Counted from the stretch's first letter, positions 1 to 5,424 are shown. The stretch is DNA of 7,232 nucleotides from Pseudomonadota bacterium (GCA_021812505.1 JAKANG010000059.1:1-7232), one strand, 5' to 3'. Numbers and translations: made by a program. Notes: generated from the letters alone by a model not told the origin.

Positions 1-1
1 G

Positions 2-319
2 ATCACGCTCACGCCCAACGCCATTTCCGCGGCCCGCACCATTCTCGAAACCGCTGCGGCGCCCGCCGGCGGCCTGCGCATCGAGGTCGAGGCCGGCGGG
101 TGCTCCGGCTTCACCTACAGGATGGGCCTGGAAAACGAGACCCGCGACGGCGACCAGATCGTCGAGACCGATGGCGTGAAATTCTTCATCGACGACCTCT
201 CGCTCGGCTTCGTGAAGGGCATGACGGTCGATTTCGTCTCCTCATTCGAGAAATCCGGCTTCGTTTTCGAAAATCCGAACGCCACGACCCAATGCGGCTG
301 CGGCAAGTCCTTCGCGTGA
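2..319 (+). CDS. IscA/HesB-type Fe-S cluster carrier, nif-associated (5' end at window edge)
   Basis: This is an A-type Fe-S carrier that accepts and delivers iron or [Fe-S] units during cluster assembly in the cytoplasm. The reading frame is open from base 2. Base 1 is a g, so the true start may be an ATG whose last base is position 1, which would give a protein of about 106 residues, the usual size for IscA/HesB. On that numbering, the three conserved ligand cysteines are Cys35 in the GGCSGF motif and Cys99 and Cys101 in the C-terminal CGCGKSF motif. It stops with TGA at 317-319, 32 nt before nifS. This is the same arrangement as iscA-nif or hesB genes placed beside nifS in many diazotrophs. 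Family membership is clear from the cysteine pattern. The exact start cannot be seen, and the nif-specific role is inferred from the neighbours. Confidence 0.9.
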   Translation: MTLTPNAISAARTILETAAAPAGGLRIEVEAGGCSGFTYRMGLENETRDGDQIVETDGVKFFIDDLSLGFVKGMTVDFVSSFEKSGFVFENPNATTQCGCGKSFA

Positions 320-339
320 AAGCCCGCGCCTGACCGTCC

Positions 340-344
340 GGAGG
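340..344 (+). promoter_or_regulatory. Shine-Dalgarno of nifS
   Basis: GGAGG lies 7 nt upstream of the ATG at 352. It is a near-ideal ribosome binding site and fixes the nifS start. Confidence 0.75.
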
Positions 345-351
345 TTCGCCC

Positions 352-1536
352 ATGGCCGTCATCTATCTCGACAACAACGCCACGACGCGCGTCGATCCGC
401 GCGTGGTGGAGGCCATGCTGCCCTTTTTCACCGAATCCTTCGGCAACGCCTCTTCGACCCACGACTATGGCGCGGCGATAGCTCCCGCGCTCAAGGACGC
501 GCGCAAGCAGGTCCAAGCCCTGCTCGGCGCCGAATTCGACCATGAGGTCGTCTTCACCTCGGGGGGCACGGAATCCGACACGACCGCGATCTTTTCGGCG
601 CTGGAGACCGCGCCCGGGCGCAACGAAATCGTCACCAGCTCGGTCGAGCACCCGGCGGTGCTGAATGTCTGCCAAAATCTGGAACGGCTGGGACGCGCCA
701 GGGTCCATTATATCGGCGTGAATGCGTCCGGCGATCTCGACCTCGACGCCTTTCGCGCGGCTTTGTCGGACAAGACCGCGCTGGTCTCGATCATGTGGGC
801 CAATAACGAGACCGGAAAGATCTTCCCCGTCGCGGAGCTGGCTGCGCTCGCCAAGGCCGTGGGGGCTTTGTTCCATACCGACGCCGTCCAGGCCTTCGGC
901 AAGCTCGACATGAGCCTGAAGGACACGGGTGTGGATCTATTGTCGCTCTCGGGACACAAGATCCATGGCCCCAAGGGCGTCGGCGCGCTCTATGTGCGCA
1001 AGGGCGTCAAATTGAGCCCGCTGTTTCGCGGCGGCAAGCAGGAGCGCGGCCGCCGCGCCGGAACCGAGAACGTGCCGGGAATCGTCGGCCTCGGGGCGGC
1101 GGCGGCGCTCGCCCACCAGACCCTCGCGGCGGATTCCGCGCGTGTGAAAGCCCTGCGCGACCGACTTGAAACGGGGCTGCTGGCCGCCATCCCGCTGAGC
1201 CGGATCAATGGCGGCGGCGACGGCCGCCTACCGAACACCTGCAACATTTCCTTCGATTACGCCGACGGCGAGGCGATCCTGCACAAGCTCGACCAGGCGG
1301 GCGTCGCCGCCTCGTCAGGGTCGGCCTGCGCCTCGGGCTCGATGGAGCCGAGCCATGTGCTGCGGGCCCTGAACATCCCGCCCTTCGCGCTCCAGGGCGC
1401 GATCCGCTTCTCGCTGTCGCGTGAAACCAGCGAGAGCGACATTGCGAAAGTCCTCGCGGTCCTTCCGGAGATTGTCGCTGATGTGCGTGGCAAATCGCCG
1501 CTTTGGGTGGAAGTCCGACCGTCGCAGGTCGCGTGA
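352..1536 (+). CDS. nifS: Cysteine desulfurase NifS
   Basis: NifS is a PLP-dependent cytoplasmic enzyme that converts L-cysteine to L-alanine and leaves a persulfide on its own active-site cysteine, supplying sulfur for nitrogenase clusters. The protein is 394 residues, close to the roughly 400 of Azotobacter NifS. The N-terminus has the family's YLDNNATT motif (residues 5-12). The PLP lysine is Lys203 in the SLSGHKIHGPKG segment. The persulfide cysteine is Cys326 in SSGSACASGSMEPSHVL, one residue off the Azotobacter positions (Lys202 and Cys325, from memory). The SSGSAC(A/T)SGS form with a short loop marks the NifS/IscS group I enzymes rather than SufS. The ATG at 352 has a strong GGAGG. It sits between the IscA-type gene and nifV, with 9 nt before nifV, so co-transcription is very likely. 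The NifS rather than IscS call rests partly on this context. Confidence 0.96.
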   Translation: MAVIYLDNNATTRVDPRVVEAMLPFFTESFGNASSTHDYGAAIAPALKDARKQVQALLGAEFDHEVVFTSGGTESDTTAIFSALETAPGRNEIVTSSVEHPAVLNVCQNLERLGRARVHYIGVNASGDLDLDAFRAALSDKTALVSIMWANNETGKIFPVAELAALAKAVGALFHTDAVQAFGKLDMSLKDTGVDLLSLSGHKIHGPKGVGALYVRKGVKLSPLFRGGKQERGRRAGTENVPGIVGLGAAAALAHQTLAADSARVKALRDRLETGLLAAIPLSRINGGGDGRLPNTCNISFDYADGEAILHKLDQAGVAASSGSACASGSMEPSHVLRALNIPPFALQGAIRFSLSRETSESDIAKVLAVLPEIVADVRGKSPLWVEVRPSQVA

Positions 1537-1545
1537 GGGCCAGAC

Positions 1546-2712
1546 ATGACCAGCGTCGTTTCCCACCGGATCCAGATCAACGACACGACCCTGCGCGACG
1601 GCGAACAGGCGCCGGGCGTGGTCTTCACGCTTCAGGAAAAGCTGGCCATCGCGCGCGAACTGGCGCTCGCCGGCGTTGACGAGATCGAGGCCGGCACGCC
1701 GGCCATGGGCGATGAGGAAGTCGCGGCGATCGCGGCGATCGCGGCGATCGCCAGCGAAATCGACGGTCCCCGGGTGACCGCCTGGTGCCGTCTCAACGAA
1801 GCCGACGTCGATGCAGCGCTGCGCGCTGGCGTGCGCCATGTGAATATTTCCGCGCCGATGTCGCGACTGCAGATGCGGGTGAAGCTCAAAAGCGAGCCTG
1901 AGGAGGTCGCTGCGCGCGTGACCCGGGTGATTGGCTACGCCCGCGACAAGGGGCTGGAAGTGGCGCTCGGCGGCGAGGATTCGTCGCGCGCCGATCTGCG
2001 CGACGTCGGCTTGATCGCCGGCTCGGCGGAAAAGCTCGGCGTGTTCCGCTTCCGCTTCGCCGACACGCTCGGCCTGCTCGACCCGTTCTCCACCTATGAA
2101 TATATCAAGCAGTTGCGCGAGGCGACCGACCTGCCGATCGAGTTCCACGGCCACAACGATCTCGGCCTCGCCACCGCGAACACGCTCGCCGCGATGCGCG
2201 CCGGCGCCAGCGCCGCCAGCGTCACCGTGCTCGGCTTGGGCGAGCGCGCCGGCAACGCGCCCCTTGAGGAAATCGCCGTCGCCTTGCCCCGCACCGCTGA
2301 CGCCCGCACCGCGATCGACCTCACCCGGCTCGAAAGGCTCGCCGGACTCGTCGCCCACGCCGCGCGCGATTCCATACCCCGCGCCAAGCCCATCGTCGGC
2401 GCCGATATTTTCACCCACGAGTCCGGCATCCATGTCGCCGGCCTTTTGTCCGACGTGCGAACCTATCAAGGCCTCGACCCCGCGATGCTCGGACGCCGCC
2501 ACAAGGTGGTGATCGGGAAACATTCCGGCATTGCCGCCGTGCGCGCCGTCTGCGCGGCGGCGGGGCTGAATGTCGAAGCCGGCGTCGGCGCCGCGGTTCT
2601 GGCGCGGGTCAAGGCGATCGCCAAACTCACCAAATCGCTCGTGCCCGAGACCCGCGTGCGCCAACTGGCGCGCGAGGAACTGGCCCGCCGCGAGCGCCCT
2701 GAAATCTTTTGA
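1546..2712 (+). CDS. nifV: Homocitrate synthase NifV
   Basis: NifV condenses acetyl-CoA with 2-oxoglutarate to give (R)-homocitrate, the organic ligand of the nitrogenase FeMo-cofactor. The product is 388 residues, normal for NifV. The DRE-TIM/HMGL-like barrel motifs are visible. DTTLRDGEQAPGV starts at residue 13, with Arg17 and Asp18 as the expected catalytic and metal-binding residues. The metal-ligand motif HGHNDLG has His201 and His203, and HESGIHVAGL starts at residue 291. Residues 59-69 hold an alanine/isoleucine run encoded by a triplicated 9-bp unit (see the repeat entry). The ATG at 1546 lies 9 nt after the nifS stop, with GAGGG overlapping that stop as a plausible ribosome site. 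Position between nifS and nif-region ORFs supports NifV over 2-isopropylmalate synthase, which is much longer. Confidence 0.95.
   Translation: MTSVVSHRIQINDTTLRDGEQAPGVVFTLQEKLAIARELALAGVDEIEAGTPAMGDEEVAAIAAIAAIASEIDGPRVTAWCRLNEADVDAALRAGVRHVNISAPMSRLQMRVKLKSEPEEVAARVTRVIGYARDKGLEVALGGEDSSRADLRDVGLIAGSAEKLGVFRFRFADTLGLLDPFSTYEYIKQLREATDLPIEFHGHNDLGLATANTLAAMRAGASAASVTVLGLGERAGNAPLEEIAVALPRTADARTAIDLTRLERLAGLVAHAARDSIPRAKPIVGADIFTHESGIHVAGLLSDVRTYQGLDPAMLGRRHKVVIGKHSGIAAVRAVCAAAGLNVEAGVGAAVLARVKAIAKLTKSLVPETRVRQLAREELARRERPEIF
1723..1749 (+). repeat. Three tandem copies of a 9-bp unit inside nifV
   Basis: The unit gcggcgatc occurs three times in direct succession (1723-1731, 1732-1740, 1741-1749) with no mismatch. 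It is in frame and encodes repeated Ala-Ala-Ile at NifV residues 60-68. Slippage can add or delete one unit without breaking the frame. Confidence 0.9.
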
Positions 2713-2720
2713 GGAACGAG

Positions 2721-2960
2721 ATGAGCGCAGGATTTTTTGTCGACTGGAACGGCGATTTGCGCAGCACCGACGATCCCGGCGGCGGCTATAGCTGCGAGGT
2801 CGACCTGCCCGTGCGCTATGTCGCCGTGAAGAACAAGAACGGCGTCACCATCCACGAGGCGACGTTCTATCGCAATCAGGCTGATCTCGACAAAGCAAGG
2901 ATCAAGGCGGAGCTCGTGCCCGGCTCCAAATCCTGGGGTAGCCCCAAGGAAGGATTCTGA
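2721..2960 (+). CDS. Unrecognised 79-residue protein downstream of nifV
   Basis: I do not recognise this family. The ATG at 2721 is preferred over an upstream TTG at 2709 that overlaps the nifV stop, because AGGA (2712-2715) is well placed ahead of the ATG. The 79-residue product has no signal peptide, membrane segment or cysteine motif; its single Cys is in a YSCEVDLP segment. It starts with MSAGFFVDWNGDL, is followed by a Gly-rich turn (DDPGGGY), and has a predicted beta-rich middle (VRYVAVKNKNGVTIHEATF), then a charged helix-like segment with DLDKARIKAEL. The composition and the gap of only 8 nt after nifV argue for a real gene translated from the same mRNA. A small accessory nif role is possible, but that is inference from position. 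It does not resemble the NifT, NifZ or NifW sequences I know. Confidence 0.75.
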   Translation: MSAGFFVDWNGDLRSTDDPGGGYSCEVDLPVRYVAVKNKNGVTIHEATFYRNQADLDKARIKAELVPGSKSWGSPKEGF

Positions 2961-2973
2961 CCTGAAAAAAGCG

Positions 2974-2988
2974 CATTCCGCAGGAATG
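2974..2988 (+). repeat. Inverted repeat 1 of 3 between two small ORFs
   Basis: CATTCC (2974-2979) and GGAATG (2983-2988) form a perfect 6-bp stem with a GCA loop, 14 nt after the stop of the upstream ORF. There is no following T tract, so it is not a clear intrinsic terminator. Confidence 0.55.
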
Positions 2989-3009
2989 GCGTCAGGAGCG
3001 AAGTGACGC
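2989..3009 (+). repeat. Inverted repeat 2 of 3 between two small ORFs
   Basis: GCGTCA (2989-2994) pairs perfectly with TGACGC (3004-3009) across a 9-nt loop. It abuts the preceding inverted repeat directly. Confidence 0.5.
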
Positions 3010-3027
3010 CGAGCCCGTGCGAGGGGC

Positions 3028-3049
3028 GCCGCCCGCAACAGCGGGCGGC
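3028..3049 (+). repeat. Inverted repeat 3 of 3: strong GC hairpin
   Basis: GCCGCCCGC (3028-3036) and GCGGGCGGC (3041-3049) form a perfect 9-bp all-GC stem with an AACA loop. It is followed by AAAAA on the plus strand, so it lacks the T tract of a terminator in either direction. It sits 17 nt before the next start codon and could affect mRNA stability or translation of the downstream ORF. Confidence 0.65.
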
Positions 3050-3066
3050 AAAAATGGAAAGCCGCC

Positions 3067-3306
3067 ATGGTTCCCATGACCGTTCTCGTCGATGAAAAGC
3101 CGCGCTGCGTCGTGCGCCCCAACGACATGAAGGGACTGCAACGCTTCCTGCGCAACGGCAAGGGCTGGCTGCTGGCGGAGAGCCCCGAGGGCAAGCTCAG
3201 CTATCGCGAGGCCGACGAGGCGGAAAAAGCCCTCTGGACCAATGCGCGTGGCCTGCATCTCGCCTGGGGCGGCGAGGAAGAGGATTATTTTGGCGCGCCG
3301 TTGTAG
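3067..3306 (+). CDS. Unrecognised 79-residue protein at the end of the nifSV run
   Basis: I do not recognise this family. The ATG at 3067 has a weak purine-rich stretch (GGAAAG, 3056-3061) ahead of it. An in-frame ATG at 3076 is an equally possible start and would give 76 residues. The product is soluble in appearance, with a basic N-terminal half (RPNDMKGLQRFLRNGKGWLL) and an acidic C-terminal end rich in Glu/Asp (GGEEEDYFG). It has one Cys (CVVRPND) and no metal-binding or membrane pattern. It lies about 100 nt beyond the previous 79-residue ORF, across the three inverted repeats, and its stop is 5 nt from the stop of the convergent haemoglobin gene. Codon composition matches the neighbours, which supports a real gene. 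A nif-associated role is only inferred from location. Confidence 0.65.
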   Translation: MVPMTVLVDEKPRCVVRPNDMKGLQRFLRNGKGWLLAESPEGKLSYREADEAEKALWTNARGLHLAWGGEEEDYFGAPL

Positions 3307-3311
3307 GCCGT

Positions 3312-3707
3312 TCACGCCGTATTGCGCATCCAGTCTGCGAGCTTGCGGATATTGCCTTCCAGTTCGCGGCGCGCCTCCGTGTCGCCCAAAGTGTCGTCGA
3401 GCGCCTTGGTCATGCAGGCCATCCAGGCGTCGCGGGCCGCATTGTCGATCGGGAAGGGCATATGGCGCTGGCGCAGGCGCGGATGGCCCTTTTCCGGCGA
3501 ATAGAGCTTCGGCCCGCCGGTCCATTCGGTCAGGTAGCGCTTGAAGACCTTGCGGATCTCGCCGAGTTCGGGACCGTGCATCTCGCGGACGTCCTGAGCC
3601 TGCGGCAGCATGTCCATATTGTCATAGAAGGCCTTGACCAGCCGATCGATCGCCGCCTCGCCGCCGAGCCGGTCAAAAATCGACACCTCCACCGCCGCTT
3701 CGCTCAA
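3312..3707 (-). CDS. Group II truncated haemoglobin (trHbII/GlbO type)
   Basis: This is a small haem protein of the 2-on-2 globin fold; group II members bind O2 and may act in oxygen, NO or peroxide chemistry. The 131-residue length is typical. Visible landmarks are FDRLGGEAAI at the N-terminus, Tyr28 (expected B10) in AFYDNM, the pre-F segment GHPRLRQRHMPFPI with His82 as the proximal F8 haem ligand, and Trp95 (expected G8) in DAWMACM, which is a hallmark of group II. The start is TTG at 3707-3705. It has a strong GGAGGA (3720-3715) 7 nt upstream, while the nearby ATG at 3714 is out of frame. The start lies 3 nt after the stop of the 55-aa gene, whose last codons contain the ribosome site, so translation is probably coupled. 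It is the last gene of the Rieske operon and converges with the plus-strand ORF. Confidence 0.93.
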   Translation of the reverse strand: MSEAAVEVSIFDRLGGEAAIDRLVKAFYDNMDMLPQAQDVREMHGPELGEIRKVFKRYLTEWTGGPKLYSPEKGHPRLRQRHMPFPIDNAARDAWMACMTKALDDTLGDTEARRELEGNIRKLADWMRNTA

Positions 3708-3710
3708 ATC

Positions 3711-3878
3711 TCATTCCTCCATGTTCGGCAGGAGAATAACCTCCGCCGGCGCGCCGGGCCCCTGGGCCGCCACGAAATCCAGCGCTGTAACCAGGGACAG
3801 GCCGCCGTCGCTTTCCATCAGCACGACCGCGTCGGACGGCAATTCGGCCAGCGCCTCGAGAAGCTGCGCAACCGTCAT
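3711..3878 (-). CDS. Small 55-residue protein in the Rieske/haemoglobin operon
   Basis: This short ORF fills the gap between its neighbours. ATG at 3878-3876 overlaps the TGA of the upstream 94-aa gene (3877-3875) in an ATGA arrangement, and its own TGA ends at 3711. The protein begins MTVAQLLEALAELPSDAVV, continues with an MESDGGLSLV segment, and ends in a hydrophobic EVILLPNMEE. The pattern of an N-terminal amphipathic helix followed by 'LPxDAxV' and short strands resembles small proteins of the 'TVGELIxxLxxLPPDxxV' kind seen in many genomes, but I cannot name a family. The overlap on one side and the downstream ribosome site within its last codons support real expression. Function is unknown. 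A role linked to the haemoglobin or Rieske protein is inferred from operon position alone. Confidence 0.7.
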   Translation of the reverse strand: MTVAQLLEALAELPSDAVVLMESDGGLSLVTALDFVAAQGPGAPAEVILLPNMEE

Positions 3879-4159
3879 GCCGGCGCGCCCTTGAATTCAA
3901 GGATTGTCGGCTCCTCGTCAAGCATGATGATTTCTGCGCGGCGCAAGGCGCCGTCCGCGTCATAGTCGTAGCGATGGCTCAACTCGACGTCGCCATAAAC
4001 CATCTTGTCGAAAGCGAGCAGCAGGCCAGCGGCGTCAAACGACGCGCGGATGAAGGTGTTGCGGTTCGACAGCGCGTCGGGCTCGATCTCGTTGACGAGC
4101 TTGAGCGGCAGTTTCACGCCGGAGGTCGCGAGGAAATAGCGGGTCGTTGTTTCGGTCAT
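3875..4159 (-). CDS. Unrecognised 94-residue protein in the Rieske/haemoglobin operon
   Basis: The product begins MTETTTRYFLATSGVKLPLKL, then VNEIEPDALSNRNTFIRASF, a GLLLAFDKMVYGDVELSHRYDYD segment, and an EIIMLDEEPTILEF end. The alternating hydrophobic/charged pattern suggests a mostly beta fold. There are no cysteines, signal peptide or membrane spans. The ATG at 4159 starts 2 nt after the Rieske stop, and a further upstream in-frame ATG at 4258 would run through the Rieske gene as an Arg-rich shadow, so 4159 is chosen. It overlaps the next gene by ATGA. I have an uncertain memory of short proteins with 'RYFxTxSGVKLPLKLV' openings in nif clusters (possibly a DUF such as DUF6156), which I cannot verify here. 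A guess would be a conserved nitrogen-fixation-associated partner of the Rieske protein or trHb; no activity can be assigned. Confidence 0.82.
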   Translation of the reverse strand: MTETTTRYFLATSGVKLPLKLVNEIEPDALSNRNTFIRASFDAAGLLLAFDKMVYGDVELSHRYDYDADGALRRAEIIMLDEEPTILEFKGAPA

Positions 4160-4161
4160 CT

Positions 4162-4641
4162 TCAGCCCGGATGGATCGTGATTTCCATCGTCTCGTCCAT
4201 GTCGTCGTCGTGACGCAGGGGCGGTTCCTCTTCCACGAGAGCGACGCCGGAAATGCAAAGATCGCCATCGAGCGCCTCGACCGCGACGCTTTCGAGCTGC
4301 GCGCCCTCACAGGCGCCCGACACGCATCGTCCGGTCTCGACCGCGAAGGTCGCGCCATGCCGACCGCATTTGAGCAAGGCGCCCGTTTCGTCGAAAAAGC
4401 CGCCGGCGCCGATATTGAGCCAAACGCCCTGATGCGGGCAGGCGTTGCGATAGCCGAAATAGCGCCCCTCCCCGTCGCGGACCACGACAATACGGAACGG
4501 TTTCGCCCCGCCAAGGCCGTCAGCTTCGGCGAGATCGAAAGCCCGCGCCGCGCCCGGCGCGATCTCGTCCATTGCGCAGACCACGAACAGTTCGTCGGGC
4601 GATGGCGCCCTGGATTCCGGTCCTTCCGTCATTGCGTTCAT
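4162..4641 (-). CDS. Rieske-type [2Fe-2S] ferredoxin
   Basis: This is a soluble one-electron carrier with a [2Fe-2S] cluster held by two Cys and two His. From the chosen start the protein is 159 residues. The cluster motifs are CPHQG (Cys68, His70) and CGRHG (Cys92, His95), with 21 residues between His70 and Cys92. A further Cys pair (106 and 111) lies in GRCVSGACEG. There is no membrane anchor or Tat-like N-terminus, so it is a cytoplasmic ferredoxin and not a bc1-type Rieske subunit, and no oxygenase catalytic domain is present. The tail is acidic (HDDDMDETMEITIHPG). ATG at 4641 is chosen because GGGAG lies just upstream; ATG at 4632 is possible. Longer extensions would read through the promoter. 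It is the first gene of the four-gene minus-strand unit behind a -24/-12 promoter. Its partner could be the truncated haemoglobin or nitrogenase-related redox proteins; this is inference. Confidence 0.9.
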   Translation of the reverse strand: MNAMTEGPESRAPSPDELFVVCAMDEIAPGAARAFDLAEADGLGGAKPFRIVVVRDGEGRYFGYRNACPHQGVWLNIGAGGFFDETGALLKCGRHGATFAVETGRCVSGACEGAQLESVAVEALDGDLCISGVALVEEEPPLRHDDDMDETMEITIHPG

Positions 4642-4676
4642 CGCCGCTCCCGGATCGCGTGAAATGCAGCAATTTT

Positions 4677-4692
4677 TGCATGAACCATGCCA
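4677..4692 (-). promoter_or_regulatory. Sigma-54 (-24/-12) promoter of the Rieske/trHb operon
   Basis: Read on the minus strand, TGGCATGGTTCATGCA matches the RpoN consensus TGGCACGNNNNTTGCW, with GG and GC exactly 12 bases apart and 14 of the 16 positions fitting. Transcription would begin near 4666, leaving a leader of about 25 nt before the ATG at 4641. No TGT-N10-ACA activator site was found in the roughly 150 bp upstream, so the activator is not identified by sequence. Confidence 0.8.
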
Positions 4693-4720
4693 TGAGAAAT
4701 TTGGGAGCGCCGCCTTGCCG

Positions 4721-5371
4721 ATGAACATGAAATTCTACATGACGCCCGGATCCTGCTCGACGGCGATCCACATCATCCTCGAGGAGCTGGACGAGATTTT
4801 CGAGGCCCATATCGTCAATCTGCCGGCTGGCGATCAGTTCAAGCCGGACTATCTCGCGATCAATCCCAAGGCCAATATTCCGGCGCTGATGCGGCCGGAC
4901 GGCTCGGTCCTGACCGAGGTCCCGGCCATCGCCTTCTGGCTCGGGAAAACGCGCGGGCGCGGAAAATTATGGCCGAAACACATCGAGGACGAGACGCTCG
5001 CCCTCGAATTGATGACCTTCGTCGCCGGATCGATTCACGGCCACGGCTTCGCCCGCTTTTTCGCGCCGGGCCATTTCTGCCCGGATTCGATGCTTCACGA
5101 AAGCATCAAGGCGCAGGGCCTCGCTCTGGCCAAAAAGGCCTTCGCGATCGTTGAAAAGAGCCTTGACGGTAGGACCTGGGTCGCCGGCGACTTTTCCGTC
5201 GCCGACGCCGTGCTGTTCTATGTCGAATTCTGGGCCGACAAGGTGGGTATTGATCTGCCCGCCAATATTCTGCGGCATTATCGCGCCATGCTCGCCCGTC
5301 CCGCCGTGTCCAGCGTGCTGCGCGAGGAAGGCTACCGGCCGGAAAAGCTGGGCCAGACGGCCGAAATGTGA
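4721..5371 (+). CDS. Beta-class-like glutathione S-transferase, nif-region
   Basis: This cytoplasmic GST is divergent from the Rieske operon. The 216-residue length fits a two-domain GST. The N-terminal thioredoxin-like domain (about 1-80) holds YMTPGSCSTA, where Cys12 matches the catalytic/glutathione-linked Cys10 of beta-class enzymes. The cis-Pro is Pro54 in NPKANIPAL, followed by a glutathione gamma-glutamyl site like VLTEVPAI (Thr65, Glu66). The all-helical C-terminal domain (about 90-205) contains the N-capping box FSVAD (Ser159 to Asp162). The ATG at 4721 is used. ATG at 4727 is equally plausible and would place the cysteine exactly at residue 10. The ribosome site is weak: GGGAG at 4703 is 13 nt away. 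GSTs are reported in several proteobacterial nif clusters, but the substrate is unknown. Protection of Fe-S chemistry from electrophiles or oxidation is inference. Confidence 0.9.
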   Translation: MNMKFYMTPGSCSTAIHIILEELDEIFEAHIVNLPAGDQFKPDYLAINPKANIPALMRPDGSVLTEVPAIAFWLGKTRGRGKLWPKHIEDETLALELMTFVAGSIHGHGFARFFAPGHFCPDSMLHESIKAQGLALAKKAFAIVEKSLDGRTWVAGDFSVADAVLFYVEFWADKVGIDLPANILRHYRAMLARPAVSSVLREEGYRPEKLGQTAEM

Positions 5372-5380
5372 CAGAAACAT

Positions 5381-5396
5381 TGTCGCAACAGCGACA
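5381..5396 (+). promoter_or_regulatory. NifA-type upstream activator sequence (TGT-N10-ACA)
   Basis: TGTCGCAACAGCGACA is a perfect TGT-N10-ACA site and also a 6+6 inverted repeat (TGTCGC/GCGACA). It lies in the 101-bp gap between the GST and sufE genes, 77 nt before the sufE start. NifA binds such sites to activate RpoN promoters; that is family knowledge, and binding here is inferred. Confidence 0.7.
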
Positions 5397-5424
5397 GCAA
5401 ACCATTTATGAAATGCGGCGCGCG

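Noticed and set aside
115..876. 253-codon antisense open frame opposite the IscA-type gene and nifS
   Set aside because: It is antisense to clear genes, with low-complexity charged composition and no recognisable motif.
1315..2664. 449-codon antisense open frame opposite nifV
   Set aside because: It is a high-GC shadow: repetitive Arg/Gly/Asp/His-rich product, no ribosome site, and it lies fully against the well supported nifS end and nifV.
2721..2960. Assignment of the ORF after nifV as NifT, NifW or NifZ
   Set aside because: The sequence does not show the motifs of these proteins as I know them; position alone is not enough.
3028..3049. Strong GC hairpin as an intrinsic terminator
   Set aside because: It is followed by A bases on the plus strand, and there is no T tract on either strand at the correct side.
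3786..3796. Possible NifA site near 3786 (TGT...ACA)
   Set aside because: Only 8 bases separate TGT and ACA, so it does not fit TGT-N10-ACA, and it lies inside a coding gene.
3462..3965. 167-codon plus-strand open frame across the haemoglobin and 55-aa genes
   Set aside because: It is the complement of two coupled real genes, with no ribosome site or family signature.
4701..4720. Sigma-54-like promoter on the plus strand for the GST (TGGGAG...TTGCC)
   Set aside because: The GG-GC spacing is 13-14 bases, and it lies immediately next to the start codon, leaving no room for a transcript start.
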